Below the pieces are notes generated by a model. That model was not told the DNA's origin. It did not search any database and worked only from the letters and a program-made list of their open reading frames with translations. Of a stretch of 64,000 nucleotides of DNA, positions 1-7,450 are shown in pieces; position 1 is the first letter of the stretch, and the number at the start of each line of letters is the position of its first letter. Source of the DNA: Aeromicrobium endophyticum (GTDB taxonomy: Bacteria > Actinomycetota > Actinomycetes > Propionibacteriales > Nocardioidaceae); the NCBI RefSeq assembly GCF_003586285.1, contig NZ_QUBR01000002.1, positions 248,001-312,000 of the forward strand, read 5' to 3'. Made by a program: the position numbers and the translations under genes.

Positions 1-1
1 G

Positions 2-661
2 ATCACCGTCGACGGGCGCACGTTCACCAACTACTCCGACTACCCGGCCAGTGCCACCGGCAACATCGCGTTGCGCGCGGCCATCGCCAACTCCTGCAAC
101 ACCGCGATGATCGCCGAGCGCGACAAGGCTCCTCAGGCCGATCTGGCCGAGGCCGCCGCGGCGCTCGGGCTCGGTCCCGACCTCGACCTGGGATTCCCGG
201 CCTTCCTCGGATCGGTGCCCGACCAGGCCGAGGGCACCGAGCGGGCCGCCTCGATGATCGGCCAGGGGCGCATCGAGGCGTCGCCGCTGGCGATGGCCAC
301 GGTCGGGGCGTCGATCGCCAAGGGTGAGCGGGTCACGCCCAGCCTGCTGGCCGACACGCCGACGAAGGCGGCCGCCGCGCCCGCCAAGCCCTTGAGCGGC
401 GACGAGGCCACGCAGCTGCAAGAGCTGTTCCGCGGCGTCGTGACCGACGGCAGTGGTCGCTTCCTGTCCGACGTGCCCGGGGGCCCGGTCTCGGCCAAGA
501 CCGGCACGGCGGAGTACGGCAGCGACACCCCGCCGCGCACGCACGCGTGGATGATCGCCACGCAGGGCGACCTGGCCGTCGCGGTGTTCGTGGCCGACGG
601 CGAGTCCGGCTCGCAGACCGCCGGGCCGCTGCTCGAGAAATTCTTGCGAAGCGCCTCGTGA
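2..661 (+). CDS. Penicillin-binding protein, transpeptidase domain (3' part, truncated by window edge)
   Basis: This is the C-terminal part of a penicillin-binding transpeptidase, which cross-links peptidoglycan at the outer face of the membrane. The open frame runs from base 2 without a start, so the N-terminus and the SxxK serine motif lie upstream of the window. Two of the three family motifs are visible: SxN as Ser-Cys-Asn at 92-100 and KTGT at 497-508, followed by a typical beta-strand end. The spacing between them fits a class B-like transpeptidase. The stop (659-661) overlaps the GTG start of the next gene, so the two are probably translationally coupled. The exact class (FtsI, PbpA or another) cannot be decided from this fragment. 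Confidence 0.9.
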   Translation: MTVDGRTFTNYSDYPASATGNIALRAAIANSCNTAMIAERDKAPQADLAEAAAALGLGPDLDLGFPAFLGSVPDQAEGTERAASMIGQGRIEASPLAMATVGASIAKGERVTPSLLADTPTKAAAAPAKPLSGDEATQLQELFRGVVTDGSGRFLSDVPGGPVSAKTGTAEYGSDTPPRTHAWMIATQGDLAVAVFVADGESGSQTAGPLLEKFLRSAS

Positions 662-1698
662 CGATCGATCTGGCCGGGGCGGGCGACACCGACGGCACGA
701 CCGTTCTCCCAGGCCGCCGTCGAGGGCTGCCCACGATCGCGCTCGTGCCGCTGGCCGGCGTCACGTGGTGGCTGACCGGCTTCGTGTGGTGGATCGTCGA
801 GCTGGTCGGCAGCAACATCATGACGGTCAACGGCTACCCGCGCGCTGCGCTTCCGCTGCTGGCTGCCAGCAGCACAGACGCCCTCGTCGTCAGCTGCGTC
901 GTCGGGGGCGTCGCGGCGGGGCTGGTGGGCCTGCTCGGGCGCGGCCGTCGCGTCCCGCGCCTGGTGGCTGTCGTCGCCGGCGTCGCACTCGCGCTGGCGC
1001 TGGCGCTCGTGCAGTCGCGATCCGCGTTCGCCAGCGGCGGTGCCGACGGCCAGACCACCGACCCTCGCGTCACCGGTGGGCTGAGCGTGCTGGTCGTGGT
1101 CGTCACCGTGGCTGCCGCGCTGCTGGGCGCGGCGTCGCTCGCCGGACGTCCGGGACGCGGCCTTGCCCTCGCCGCCGCAGCCGGTGCCGCGCCGCTGTGG
1201 CTGTTCGAGGTGGTGTCGAGCCTCTCGCAGACGACGGCCTTCGACGGTTCCATCGACGGGCCCGCTCGGTGGTCGGGGGCCGTGGTGCTCGCCGTGGGTC
1301 TGGCGACGATCGGCATCCGTCCCGTGGTTCGTCTCGCACTCTGGCCCGTGGCCGTGCTGCTGGCGTGGGTCGTGGCACCGACCGCGACGGCCTCGGGCTA
1401 CTTCGCGACGTCGTTGAGCCGCGGTCCGCGGTCCGCGGCCCTCGTGCAGGAGTACCTCTCAACGGCCGGCCAGGTGTGGAGGCAGGCGGTCGAGCCCGGG
1501 CAGCGGCCTCTCGCGCCGTGGATCGCGGCCATCGTCGTCGCGGGCGTCCTCGCATGGGTGCTCGATCGCCGTCGACCGCGTGACGAGCAGGTCGACCGCC
1601 GCGACGACGAGCCCCGGCTGCATCCGGGCCCGCCGACGCTCGCCGTGCCGACGGCCGAGCCGGCGCGCTCCGACCCGTCGGCGGCGGCCTGGCCGTAG
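658..1698 (+). CDS. Polytopic membrane protein of unknown function
   Basis: This is a 346-residue protein with about seven or eight hydrophobic segments separated by short loops, and a charged, Pro- and Arg-rich C-terminal tail. The GTG at 658 is chosen as start because it overlaps the stop of the penicillin-binding protein (GTGA). An ATG at 547 in the same frame would add an Arg-rich, non-hydrophobic extension lying wholly inside the upstream gene. I do not recognise a family. Coupling to a transpeptidase suggests a role in envelope assembly, which is inference only. Confidence 0.7.
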   Translation: MTIDLAGAGDTDGTTVLPGRRRGLPTIALVPLAGVTWWLTGFVWWIVELVGSNIMTVNGYPRAALPLLAASSTDALVVSCVVGGVAAGLVGLLGRGRRVPRLVAVVAGVALALALALVQSRSAFASGGADGQTTDPRVTGGLSVLVVVVTVAAALLGAASLAGRPGRGLALAAAAGAAPLWLFEVVSSLSQTTAFDGSIDGPARWSGAVVLAVGLATIGIRPVVRLALWPVAVLLAWVVAPTATASGYFATSLSRGPRSAALVQEYLSTAGQVWRQAVEPGQRPLAPWIAAIVVAGVLAWVLDRRRPRDEQVDRRDDEPRLHPGPPTLAVPTAEPARSDPSAAAWP

Positions 1699-1712
1699 GC
1701 GACAATGGGTCC

Positions 1713-2405
1713 ATGAGGATTCACGTGGTCGCCGATCCGGCCGACAGCGACGGCGGCTACGTCGCCGAACGACTGGTGCAGCGAGGGGCCGAGCTGGTCC
1801 CGGTCGACCGCGATGCCCTGCCCGCCTTCGAGACCCTCGGTCCGTCCGACCTCGTGCTGCTGCTCGGCTCCGACAAGTCGGCCCACGAGGAGCGATGGAT
1901 CGACTCGGTGACCGCCGAGGTGCGGCTGATCCGGGCGGCCCTCGTGTCCGGCACCCCGGTCATGGGCATCTGCTACGGCGTGCAGGTGCTGGCCCGCGCG
2001 CTGGGCGGCACCTCGTGGCGCGCCGATCGGCCCGAGCTGGGCTGGCAGCGCGTCGACACGACCGACGCGGTGCTGTGCCCCGAGGGACCGTGGGGCCAGA
2101 TGCACAGCGACGTCTTCTCGCCCGGTCCGACGTCGCGGGTCATCGGCACGTCCTGGCGTGGCCCGCAGTGCATCGTCGACGACCAGTGGGGCGCCCGTGC
2201 GATCGGCTGGCAGTTCCACCCCGAGGTGACGCCCACGACGTACGAGCGCTGGGTCGCCGAGGGCTACTACGGCGACACGGGCGACGACCCGAAAGAGCTC
2301 GTGCGCCAGGCCCACGCCAACGCCCCGAGAGCGCGCAACCTCGCCCACGCGCTGACCGACTCCGCGCTGCGGTACCTCGGCGTCGACGCGGACGGGAGCT
2401 CGTGA
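1713..2405 (+). CDS. Class I glutamine amidotransferase domain protein
   Basis: This 230-aa protein has the GATase1 fold, which hydrolyses glutamine to deliver ammonia or acts as a peptidase relative. The nucleophile elbow reads GICYG with Cys87, and the His-Glu pair is His169 and Glu171 in FHPE, so the triad looks complete. There is no synthetase domain on the chain. The start ATG at 1713 is preceded by GACAAT (1701-1706) with a 6-nt gap, which suggests a leaderless transcript. The glycosyltransferase gene follows 4 nt after the stop, so the two are likely co-transcribed. The substrate is unknown. GMP synthase-like stand-alone GATases of this size are common in actinobacteria. Confidence 0.85.
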   Translation: MRIHVVADPADSDGGYVAERLVQRGAELVPVDRDALPAFETLGPSDLVLLLGSDKSAHEERWIDSVTAEVRLIRAALVSGTPVMGICYGVQVLARALGGTSWRADRPELGWQRVDTTDAVLCPEGPWGQMHSDVFSPGPTSRVIGTSWRGPQCIVDDQWGARAIGWQFHPEVTPTTYERWVAEGYYGDTGDDPKELVRQAHANAPRARNLAHALTDSALRYLGVDADGSS

Positions 2406-2409
2406 GCCG

Positions 2410-3549
2410 ATGAGCGGCACCAAGCACGTGGCGCACTTCGTCATGATGAACCCCAACAAGCGCGGCCCGGTCGAGCTGCTGTTCCCGGTGCTGGCCCGCG
2501 AGTGGGCGTCCCGCGGCGGACGCACGTCGTGCTGGTTCAGCGCGGCGCCGCCGGCCTGGTACGCCGAGATGCTCGACGAGGCCGGTGTCGAGCACGGGGT
2601 CATCGAGGGCGTCACCGATGAGGTGATCGACAAGGACGCGTGGAACGCGGCCGTCGAGCGCGCCGCGCTGCGCCTGCGCCCCGACGTCGTGCACGTCCAC
2701 CACGGGTGGCACGGCTCGGCGGCGACGCTCGAGCAGCACGGCATCGGCACGGTGCAGACCGAGCACTCCGGACGCTTCCCGCAGCGGCTCGAGCTGCTGC
2801 GCCGCGTCGTCCGACACCGTGGCCAGCGATCGGTGCGGCGCTTCATCGCCGTCGCCGATTTCATCAACGTGCAGACGCAGCGCGACTTCATGGTGCCGGC
2901 CAGCAAGGTCGTCACGGTGCACAACGGCGTCGACACCGAGCACTTCCGGCCGCGACCCGACGACCGCGCCAGGCTGCGTCACGACCTGCTGGGCATCGAC
3001 GACGACCGTCCGGTCATCGTGCAGGCCGCCTTCCTCGATGCCCGCAAGCGCCAGGCGATGCTGGTCGGTGCGATGCCTGCGGTGCTCGAGGTCGAGCCGC
3101 GTGCCCACCTGGTGCTGGCCGGCGGAGGCACCGACGAGACGATGCTGCGCGAGCTGGTGCACTCCCTCGGGGTGGGCGACCACGTCAGCCTGCTGACCGG
3201 TGACAACGACGTCGCCGCGCTCTACGCGGCCGCCGACGTCGCCACGCTCGTCTCGACGCACGAGGGGCTGCCCGGCAGCGCGATCGAGGCGCTGTCGTGC
3301 GGGCTCCCGCTGCTGATCGCGCCCAACGGAGGCAGCGTCGAGGTCATCGAGGACGAGGTCAGCGGACTGTTCCTGCACGACGAGACGGTCGAGGGCACGA
3401 CAGCGGCCCTGACCAGGCTGGTCACGGACCAGGCGCTGCGCGAGCGGCTCTCGGCGGCCGGCCTGCAGCGGGTGCGCGAGCTGTTCGACATCCGCGTCAC
3501 GGCGCGCCGCACGGCCGACGTGCACGACGACGTGCTCGCCGCGGGCTGA
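2410..3549 (+). CDS. Glycosyltransferase, GT4 family
   Basis: This is a 379-aa GT-B fold glycosyltransferase of the group 1 (GT4) type, which transfers a sugar from a nucleotide-sugar donor. The C-terminal half carries the family signatures: HNGVDTEHF at the domain linker, then STHEGLPGSAIEALSCG, which contains the Glu-x7-Glu donor-binding motif. The N-terminal acceptor domain has the usual His-rich stretch (HVHHGWHG). No signal peptide or membrane helix is present, so it acts in the cytoplasm. It starts 4 nt after the amidotransferase stop and ends 10 nt before a secreted glycosidase-like gene, so all three probably form one operon for an envelope or extracellular glycan. The acceptor is not known. 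Confidence 0.88.
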   Translation: MSGTKHVAHFVMMNPNKRGPVELLFPVLAREWASRGGRTSCWFSAAPPAWYAEMLDEAGVEHGVIEGVTDEVIDKDAWNAAVERAALRLRPDVVHVHHGWHGSAATLEQHGIGTVQTEHSGRFPQRLELLRRVVRHRGQRSVRRFIAVADFINVQTQRDFMVPASKVVTVHNGVDTEHFRPRPDDRARLRHDLLGIDDDRPVIVQAAFLDARKRQAMLVGAMPAVLEVEPRAHLVLAGGGTDETMLRELVHSLGVGDHVSLLTGDNDVAALYAAADVATLVSTHEGLPGSAIEALSCGLPLLIAPNGGSVEVIEDEVSGLFLHDETVEGTTAALTRLVTDQALRERLSAAGLQRVRELFDIRVTARRTADVHDDVLAAG

Positions 3550-3559
3550 CGGCCGGACC

Positions 3560-5191
3560 ATGTCGTCCGAGCCGCGACGGCGGGGGAGCGCGGCGCGCGC
3601 GGCAGCACTCGCGGCGGTGCTGGTGCTGCTCGCGATGGTGGTCGCCGGCGCACCGACACGCGACGAGCCCGGGCGCGCGATGGTGCTGCCGTACTCGGCG
3701 CCCGACGTGGTCAACCCGATGCGCGGCCAGTTCGAGAACATCCTGACCAGCCTGTTCCCGCAGTCCAACGAGGCCCAGGCGGCGCTGCCCGACTGGCCCG
3801 GCACGCGTGACGCCGCGATCCGCGTGACGTGGCGCTCGCTGCAGCCCGTCGACCCGGCGAGCCTGCCGAGCGACGCCGCCGATGACGCGCGCTTCGACTT
3901 TTCGTCGATCGACCGCGCGCTCGACGAGTACGACGCGCGCGGCATGCGGCTGAGCCTGCGCATCACGACGTACGACTCGTGCTGCGACCCGTCGCCGCCG
4001 GGCGGCGTCAACCTCGCGGTGCCCGACTGGTTGGCCGCGCGCGGCGACGCGGTCGAGCGGTACGACCGCGACGGCGTGCAGCAGGTCATCCCGGCGTGGA
4101 ACAGCACGACGTACCTCGACGCCTTCGAGGCGCTGCTGGGTGCGCTCGGCCGGCGCTACGACGGTGACGAGCGTCTGGCGATCTTCGAGATGTCGGGCTA
4201 CGGCGACTTCGGCGAGAACGTGCTGCCGGTGCTGCGCGACGACCTCGGACGTCCGGGCCCGTCGAGCGAGCAGAGCGAGGCCGAGCTCGGCTACCTCAGC
4301 CAGTACCAGGACCAGTTCATCACCGCGGCGTCCGCCGACCGCCTGGTGGCCGCCAACCTGCGCGCCTTCCCGCGCACGCAGATGGTGGCGGCGCCGGGCA
4401 ACGCCTACATCGTCGCCCAGCTGATGCGCGACAGTCCCGCGCTCGACGGTTTGGCGCACCCCGTGGGCATCCGGTCGGACTGTCTGGGCGTCTTCGACAC
4501 GCTGCCGACGTGGGCGATCGACGAGTCGTCCGAGTACGTCCGGCGATCCGACCCGATCATCGAGGTGCTGAAGGACCGGCTGCGCACGGCGCCGGTGCTG
4601 GCCGAGTGGTGCCAGCTGCCCGACGGCGAGACGCCCGTCGACTACTACCGCAAGGCCCTGCGGTCGGTGGTCGAGCGGCACGTGTCGATGACGTCGAGCA
4701 GCGGCTTTCCCGACCAGCTGTCCGACCGCCGGATGCGGTCCGACGAGTACGCCCTGTGGCGGCGCGCCAACGTCTACGCGGGCTACCGGTACGACGCGCG
4801 GGCGCAGGTCGACGCCGACGCGTCCGGCGTGATCGCCGACGTCCGCTGGACCAACCGGGGGGTGAGCTCGACCCACGAGCGGTGGACGATCGGCTACCAG
4901 CTGAGAGATGCCGCCGGACGTGTCGTGGCGACCGCCGACTCGCGGCTCGACCTGCGCGACGTCGACACCGACCAGGACGGCGACGCGCCGCGGCCGACGC
5001 CTGCCAGCGCCGACGAGTCGGTGCGGTTCGAGCTGCCCGAGGCGTCCGGCCGCTACACCGTCACCGCGGTCGTCGCGTGGGCCGAGCACAAGGCCGCCGC
5101 GACGACGACCGTCGACATGGGACCCATGAACCTCGCGATGCCCGGACGCGACGGCGGGCCCTACGAGATCGGCTCCGTCACCATCCGGTAG
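3560..5191 (+). CDS. Secreted or anchored DUF4832/DUF4874-like glycosidase-type protein
   Basis: This 543-aa protein starts with an Arg-rich n-region and a hydrophobic segment (about residues 12-31), so it is exported or anchored. The mature part begins with NPMRGQFEN, like the NP-x-RG motif that opens DUF4874 domains. It continues as a TIM-barrel-like protein: a strand with RVTWRSLQP, an RLSLRIT strand and a later FEMSGYGDFGE segment. The C-terminal third looks like a beta-sandwich (DUF4832-like). Such proteins are related to glycoside hydrolases of the beta-galactosidase type, but activity has seldom been shown. Its place after a GT4 gene suggests it trims or binds the same glycan (inference). 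Confidence 0.65.
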   Translation: MSSEPRRRGSAARAAALAAVLVLLAMVVAGAPTRDEPGRAMVLPYSAPDVVNPMRGQFENILTSLFPQSNEAQAALPDWPGTRDAAIRVTWRSLQPVDPASLPSDAADDARFDFSSIDRALDEYDARGMRLSLRITTYDSCCDPSPPGGVNLAVPDWLAARGDAVERYDRDGVQQVIPAWNSTTYLDAFEALLGALGRRYDGDERLAIFEMSGYGDFGENVLPVLRDDLGRPGPSSEQSEAELGYLSQYQDQFITAASADRLVAANLRAFPRTQMVAAPGNAYIVAQLMRDSPALDGLAHPVGIRSDCLGVFDTLPTWAIDESSEYVRRSDPIIEVLKDRLRTAPVLAEWCQLPDGETPVDYYRKALRSVVERHVSMTSSSGFPDQLSDRRMRSDEYALWRRANVYAGYRYDARAQVDADASGVIADVRWTNRGVSSTHERWTIGYQLRDAAGRVVATADSRLDLRDVDTDQDGDAPRPTPASADESVRFELPEASGRYTVTAVVAWAEHKAAATTTVDMGPMNLAMPGRDGGPYEIGSVTIR

Positions 5192-5225
5192 TCGGCCTCG
5201 CGAGGCGACCGGTCACTATGGAGCC

Positions 5226-5456
5226 ATGGCGAGTCGTCCGAGTGGGTACGAGTGGGTCGTGCGCGACAAGGCCGTCGTGATCTCGCACCACGGCGCCGAG
5301 GCGTCGGTGCTGCGAGGCGAGCGCGCGCACCAGTTCGTCCGCGAGGTCGAGCGTGGCGACCCCCAGCTGCTGATGGCCCGCATCGTGGGCGGCACCTACA
5401 AGGCACCCGACGAGCGTCGCACGGGCCCCAAGCCGCGCCCCCGCGGTCGACGCTGA
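5226..5456 (+). CDS. Small conserved-type actinobacterial protein, unknown function
   Basis: This is a 76-aa basic protein with no membrane segment. The first 55 residues look like a small folded domain, and the tail is Pro/Arg/Lys-rich (KPRPRGRR). The start ATG at 5226 follows CACTAT (5214-5219) with a 6-nt gap, the leaderless pattern seen repeatedly in this window, and there is no Shine-Dalgarno. It stands alone and ends just before a strong hairpin. I do not recognise a family. GC3 bias and the promoter-like start support it as a real gene. Confidence 0.65.
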   Translation: MASRPSGYEWVVRDKAVVISHHGAEASVLRGERAHQFVREVERGDPQLLMARIVGGTYKAPDERRTGPKPRPRGRR

Positions 5457-5463
5457 GACGTGA

Positions 5464-5498
5464 CGAAGCCCCGACCCAGCGCATGGGTCGGGGCTTCG
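5464..5498. terminator. Bidirectional hairpin terminator
   Basis: A perfect 15-bp inverted repeat (5464-5478 and 5484-5498) with a 5-nt loop lies between the convergent small gene (ends 5456) and dps (ends 5515). The stem is GC-rich and begins and ends with A/T pairs, so it can serve both strands. Confidence 0.85.
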
Positions 5499-5514
5499 GG
5501 CGTGGGGACGGAGA

Positions 5515-6084
5515 TCAGTCCGTGACGTCGGCCGCGTCGTGAGCGGCCTGCGCTGCCTTCTTCTCCGAGTTCGCACCATCGGTCGACAGGCTTCCGCCGG
5601 TGCTCTCGAGGTGGGCGCGGATGAACCAGTGGAACAGCTCGAGCTGACGCTGCTGGCCGATGATCATGTCCTCGGTGACCGGGTCGAGGTCGGCGACGGC
5701 CTCCTGCGCGTTGCGGTGGTCCTTCAGGAGGTTGATGTAGACCTCGTCGAGCGCGCCGAGGTGCTCGTTGGTGGTCGCGCGGCCGAGGGAGTAGTCCTCC
5801 CACGAGCGTCCGTTGACGATGGCGCCGGGCGTGCCCATGGGCGAGACGCCCAGGGTCGCGATGCGCTCAGCGGTCTCGTCGACCATCGCGATGACCTCGT
5901 CGACGTGCGGGTCGATCATCTCGTGGACCGCGATGAAGTGCGGACCCACGACGTTCCAGTGCACGTGCTTGAGCGTCAGGTGCAGGTCGTTGAGCGCGTT
6001 GAGACGCTCCTGGAGGATGCCGGCGAGCTTCTCGCCCTCTTCGGGCGTCAGGCCGGGAATGGTGAATTTGGGTGTAGTAGCCAT
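5515..6084 (-). CDS. dps: Dps-family DNA-binding ferritin-like protein
   Basis: This is a 189-aa Dps protein, a dodecameric mini-ferritin that oxidises iron with peroxide and protects DNA in starvation or oxidative stress. The inter-subunit ferroxidase residues are all present with exact family spacing: His42 (in HWNVVG), His54, Asp69 and Glu73 (12, 15 and 4 residues apart, as in E. coli Dps). The start is set at 6084 (MATTPKF). An in-frame ATG at 6183 would add 33 residues of unlikely sequence. The C-terminal tail is Lys/Ala/Asp-rich and could contact DNA. It is monocistronic and closed by the hairpin at 5464-5498. Confidence 0.93.
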   Translation of the reverse strand: MATTPKFTIPGLTPEEGEKLAGILQERLNALNDLHLTLKHVHWNVVGPHFIAVHEMIDPHVDEVIAMVDETAERIATLGVSPMGTPGAIVNGRSWEDYSLGRATTNEHLGALDEVYINLLKDHRNAQEAVADLDPVTEDMIIGQQRQLELFHWFIRAHLESTGGSLSTDGANSEKKAAQAAHDAADVTD

Positions 6085-6226
6085 GCGAGGGCGGTACCCG
6101 TCCGCGAGGGATTCATGCGTCGCGGACAAAAGATGCTTCGGGCCGTCGAGGCCGCTAACGTCGTGGGCTGCCGACGCGCGCACACCCGCGCATCCGCGTC
6201 GGCCTCACCACCAAGGGAGGAACCCC

Positions 6227-6484
6227 ATGGGCTTCATCGGATTCGTCATCGTCGGTCTCATCGCCGGCTTTGTCGCACGCGCACTCGTCCCGGGCAAGGA
6301 CGACCTCGGCATCATCGGCACCATCATCCTCGGCATGGTGGGCTCGTTCGTCGGCGGTTTCCTCGGATCGCTGATCCAGGACGGCCCGGCCGAGCTCACG
6401 GCGTCGGGCATCATCGGCTCGATCATCGGTGCGATCATCGCGCTGCTCGTCTGGCGCCGGGTCGGCGGACGCTCGCGCGTCTGA
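6227..6484 (+). CDS. GlsB/YeaQ/YmgE-family stress-response membrane protein
   Basis: This is an 85-aa protein made almost entirely of three Gly/Ile-rich transmembrane helices, with the GTIILGMVGSFVGGFLG and GIIGSIIGAIIALLVW patterns typical of the transglycosylase-associated (GlsB/YeaQ) family. These proteins are induced in general stress, but their molecular role is not known. The start ATG at 6227 has a good Shine-Dalgarno (AGGGAGGA at 6213-6220). It is divergent from dps, which fits a shared stress response. A strong hairpin follows at once. Confidence 0.88.
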   Translation: MGFIGFVIVGLIAGFVARALVPGKDDLGIIGTIILGMVGSFVGGFLGSLIQDGPAELTASGIIGSIIGAIIALLVWRRVGGRSRV

Positions 6485-6504
6485 ACCGTCTCGACGAACC
6501 TCCC

Positions 6505-6541
6505 CTCCGCCCCCTTCCGCCGCGTGCGGGAGGGGGCGGAG
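6505..6541 (+). terminator. Hairpin terminator after the GlsB-like gene
   Basis: A 10-bp perfect GC stem (6505-6514 with 6532-6541) extends through one A-U and five more pairs, including one G-U, to a 5-nt loop at 6521-6525. It starts 20 nt after the stop. Confidence 0.8.
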
Positions 6542-6573
6542 CCGTGTGGGGAGGGCCGCCGTAGATTTGACCC

Positions 6574-7425
6574 ATGGCCTTGATCGTCTGTCCTCTCTGT
6601 GTCCGCGAGGACGACGTCCAGCTCGTCCGCACCCTCGAGGACGGTCGCAAGGAAGCGCGCTGCGACGACTGCGACTTCGCCTTCGTGTTCGGTGCGCCGG
6701 TCGAGGCCAAGAAGGCTCCGGCGACGCGCAAGCGCACGTCGACCGTTCGCGTCTCCAAGCCGTCCGTCGTGCCGATCGCGGTCGTGGCCAAGCGGTTCCC
6801 GACCGTCGACGACGTCGAACTGGTCGCCCGGCAGCGCGGCGACCTGCTCAAGCAGCAGTTCCTCGCGACGGTGCACCACGCGCCCGATCCGCTGGTCGCC
6901 CCGCACTGGACCAAGTACCGGTGGGTCTTCTCCGCCGACGGTCTCGAGAAGGTCGCTATCGCCGATCTCAAGTACTTCGCCGACTCGTCCATCGGTGCCT
7001 CGACCGGCGATCCCACGGCCTTCGACAAGGCCTGGGTGCTGCTGGGGGAGTTCGAGGCCGCCCGGCGCATCCGCTCGGTCACCAACCAGCTGCTGCGGGG
7101 CCCGGGCGAGCTCGAGGACCGCATGACGGGCCTGCTCGACGGATCGTTCGCCCAGTCGATGCCGGGGTGGGACGAGGCGCTGCTGACCAAGACGCTCGCC
7201 GTCGCCGACCCCGACCGCTTCCTGCCCGTGGTCACCTACGCCGACAAGAAGGCGATCGCGGCAGCGGTCTACGGCATCGAGCTGCCGGTCGTCGACGAGG
7301 CGTCGCTGACGATCGGACGGCTGGCGGTCTGGAGCAACGACCTCCTGGTGGCGCTGGCCGGCGACGACTTCGACGACCTGCACCACGCGGCGGCGTTCCT
7401 GCGGTGGGCGGCGACGCAGGACTGA
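6574..7425 (+). CDS. Zinc-ribbon protein of unknown function
   Basis: This is a 283-aa protein. The N-terminus carries two Cys pairs, CPLC at residues 6-9 and CDDC at about 30-33, a likely zinc ribbon, followed by a Lys/Arg-rich linker. The remaining 220 residues are a mixed alpha/beta domain ending in a DPDRFLPVVTY..KKAI..VYG stretch and a WSNDLLVAL helix. That closing pattern resembles the small N-terminal domain of some McrB-type AAA proteins, but no ATPase follows here. The start ATG follows TAGATT (6562-6567) with a 6-nt gap, so it is probably leaderless. It is monocistronic and convergent with the PAS-GGDEF-EAL gene. The function is unknown. Confidence 0.7.
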   Translation: MALIVCPLCVREDDVQLVRTLEDGRKEARCDDCDFAFVFGAPVEAKKAPATRKRTSTVRVSKPSVVPIAVVAKRFPTVDDVELVARQRGDLLKQQFLATVHHAPDPLVAPHWTKYRWVFSADGLEKVAIADLKYFADSSIGASTGDPTAFDKAWVLLGEFEAARRIRSVTNQLLRGPGELEDRMTGLLDGSFAQSMPGWDEALLTKTLAVADPDRFLPVVTYADKKAIAAAVYGIELPVVDEASLTIGRLAVWSNDLLVALAGDDFDDLHHAAAFLRWAATQD

Positions 7426-7450
7426 GCGGCCGGCGTCGCAGCGCGCCGGT

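Noticed and set aside
2140..5089. Two long minus-strand frames opposite the glycosyltransferase and DUF4832-like genes
   Set aside because: Arg/Ala-rich composition with no motif; the plus-strand genes have clear family features and tight operon spacing.
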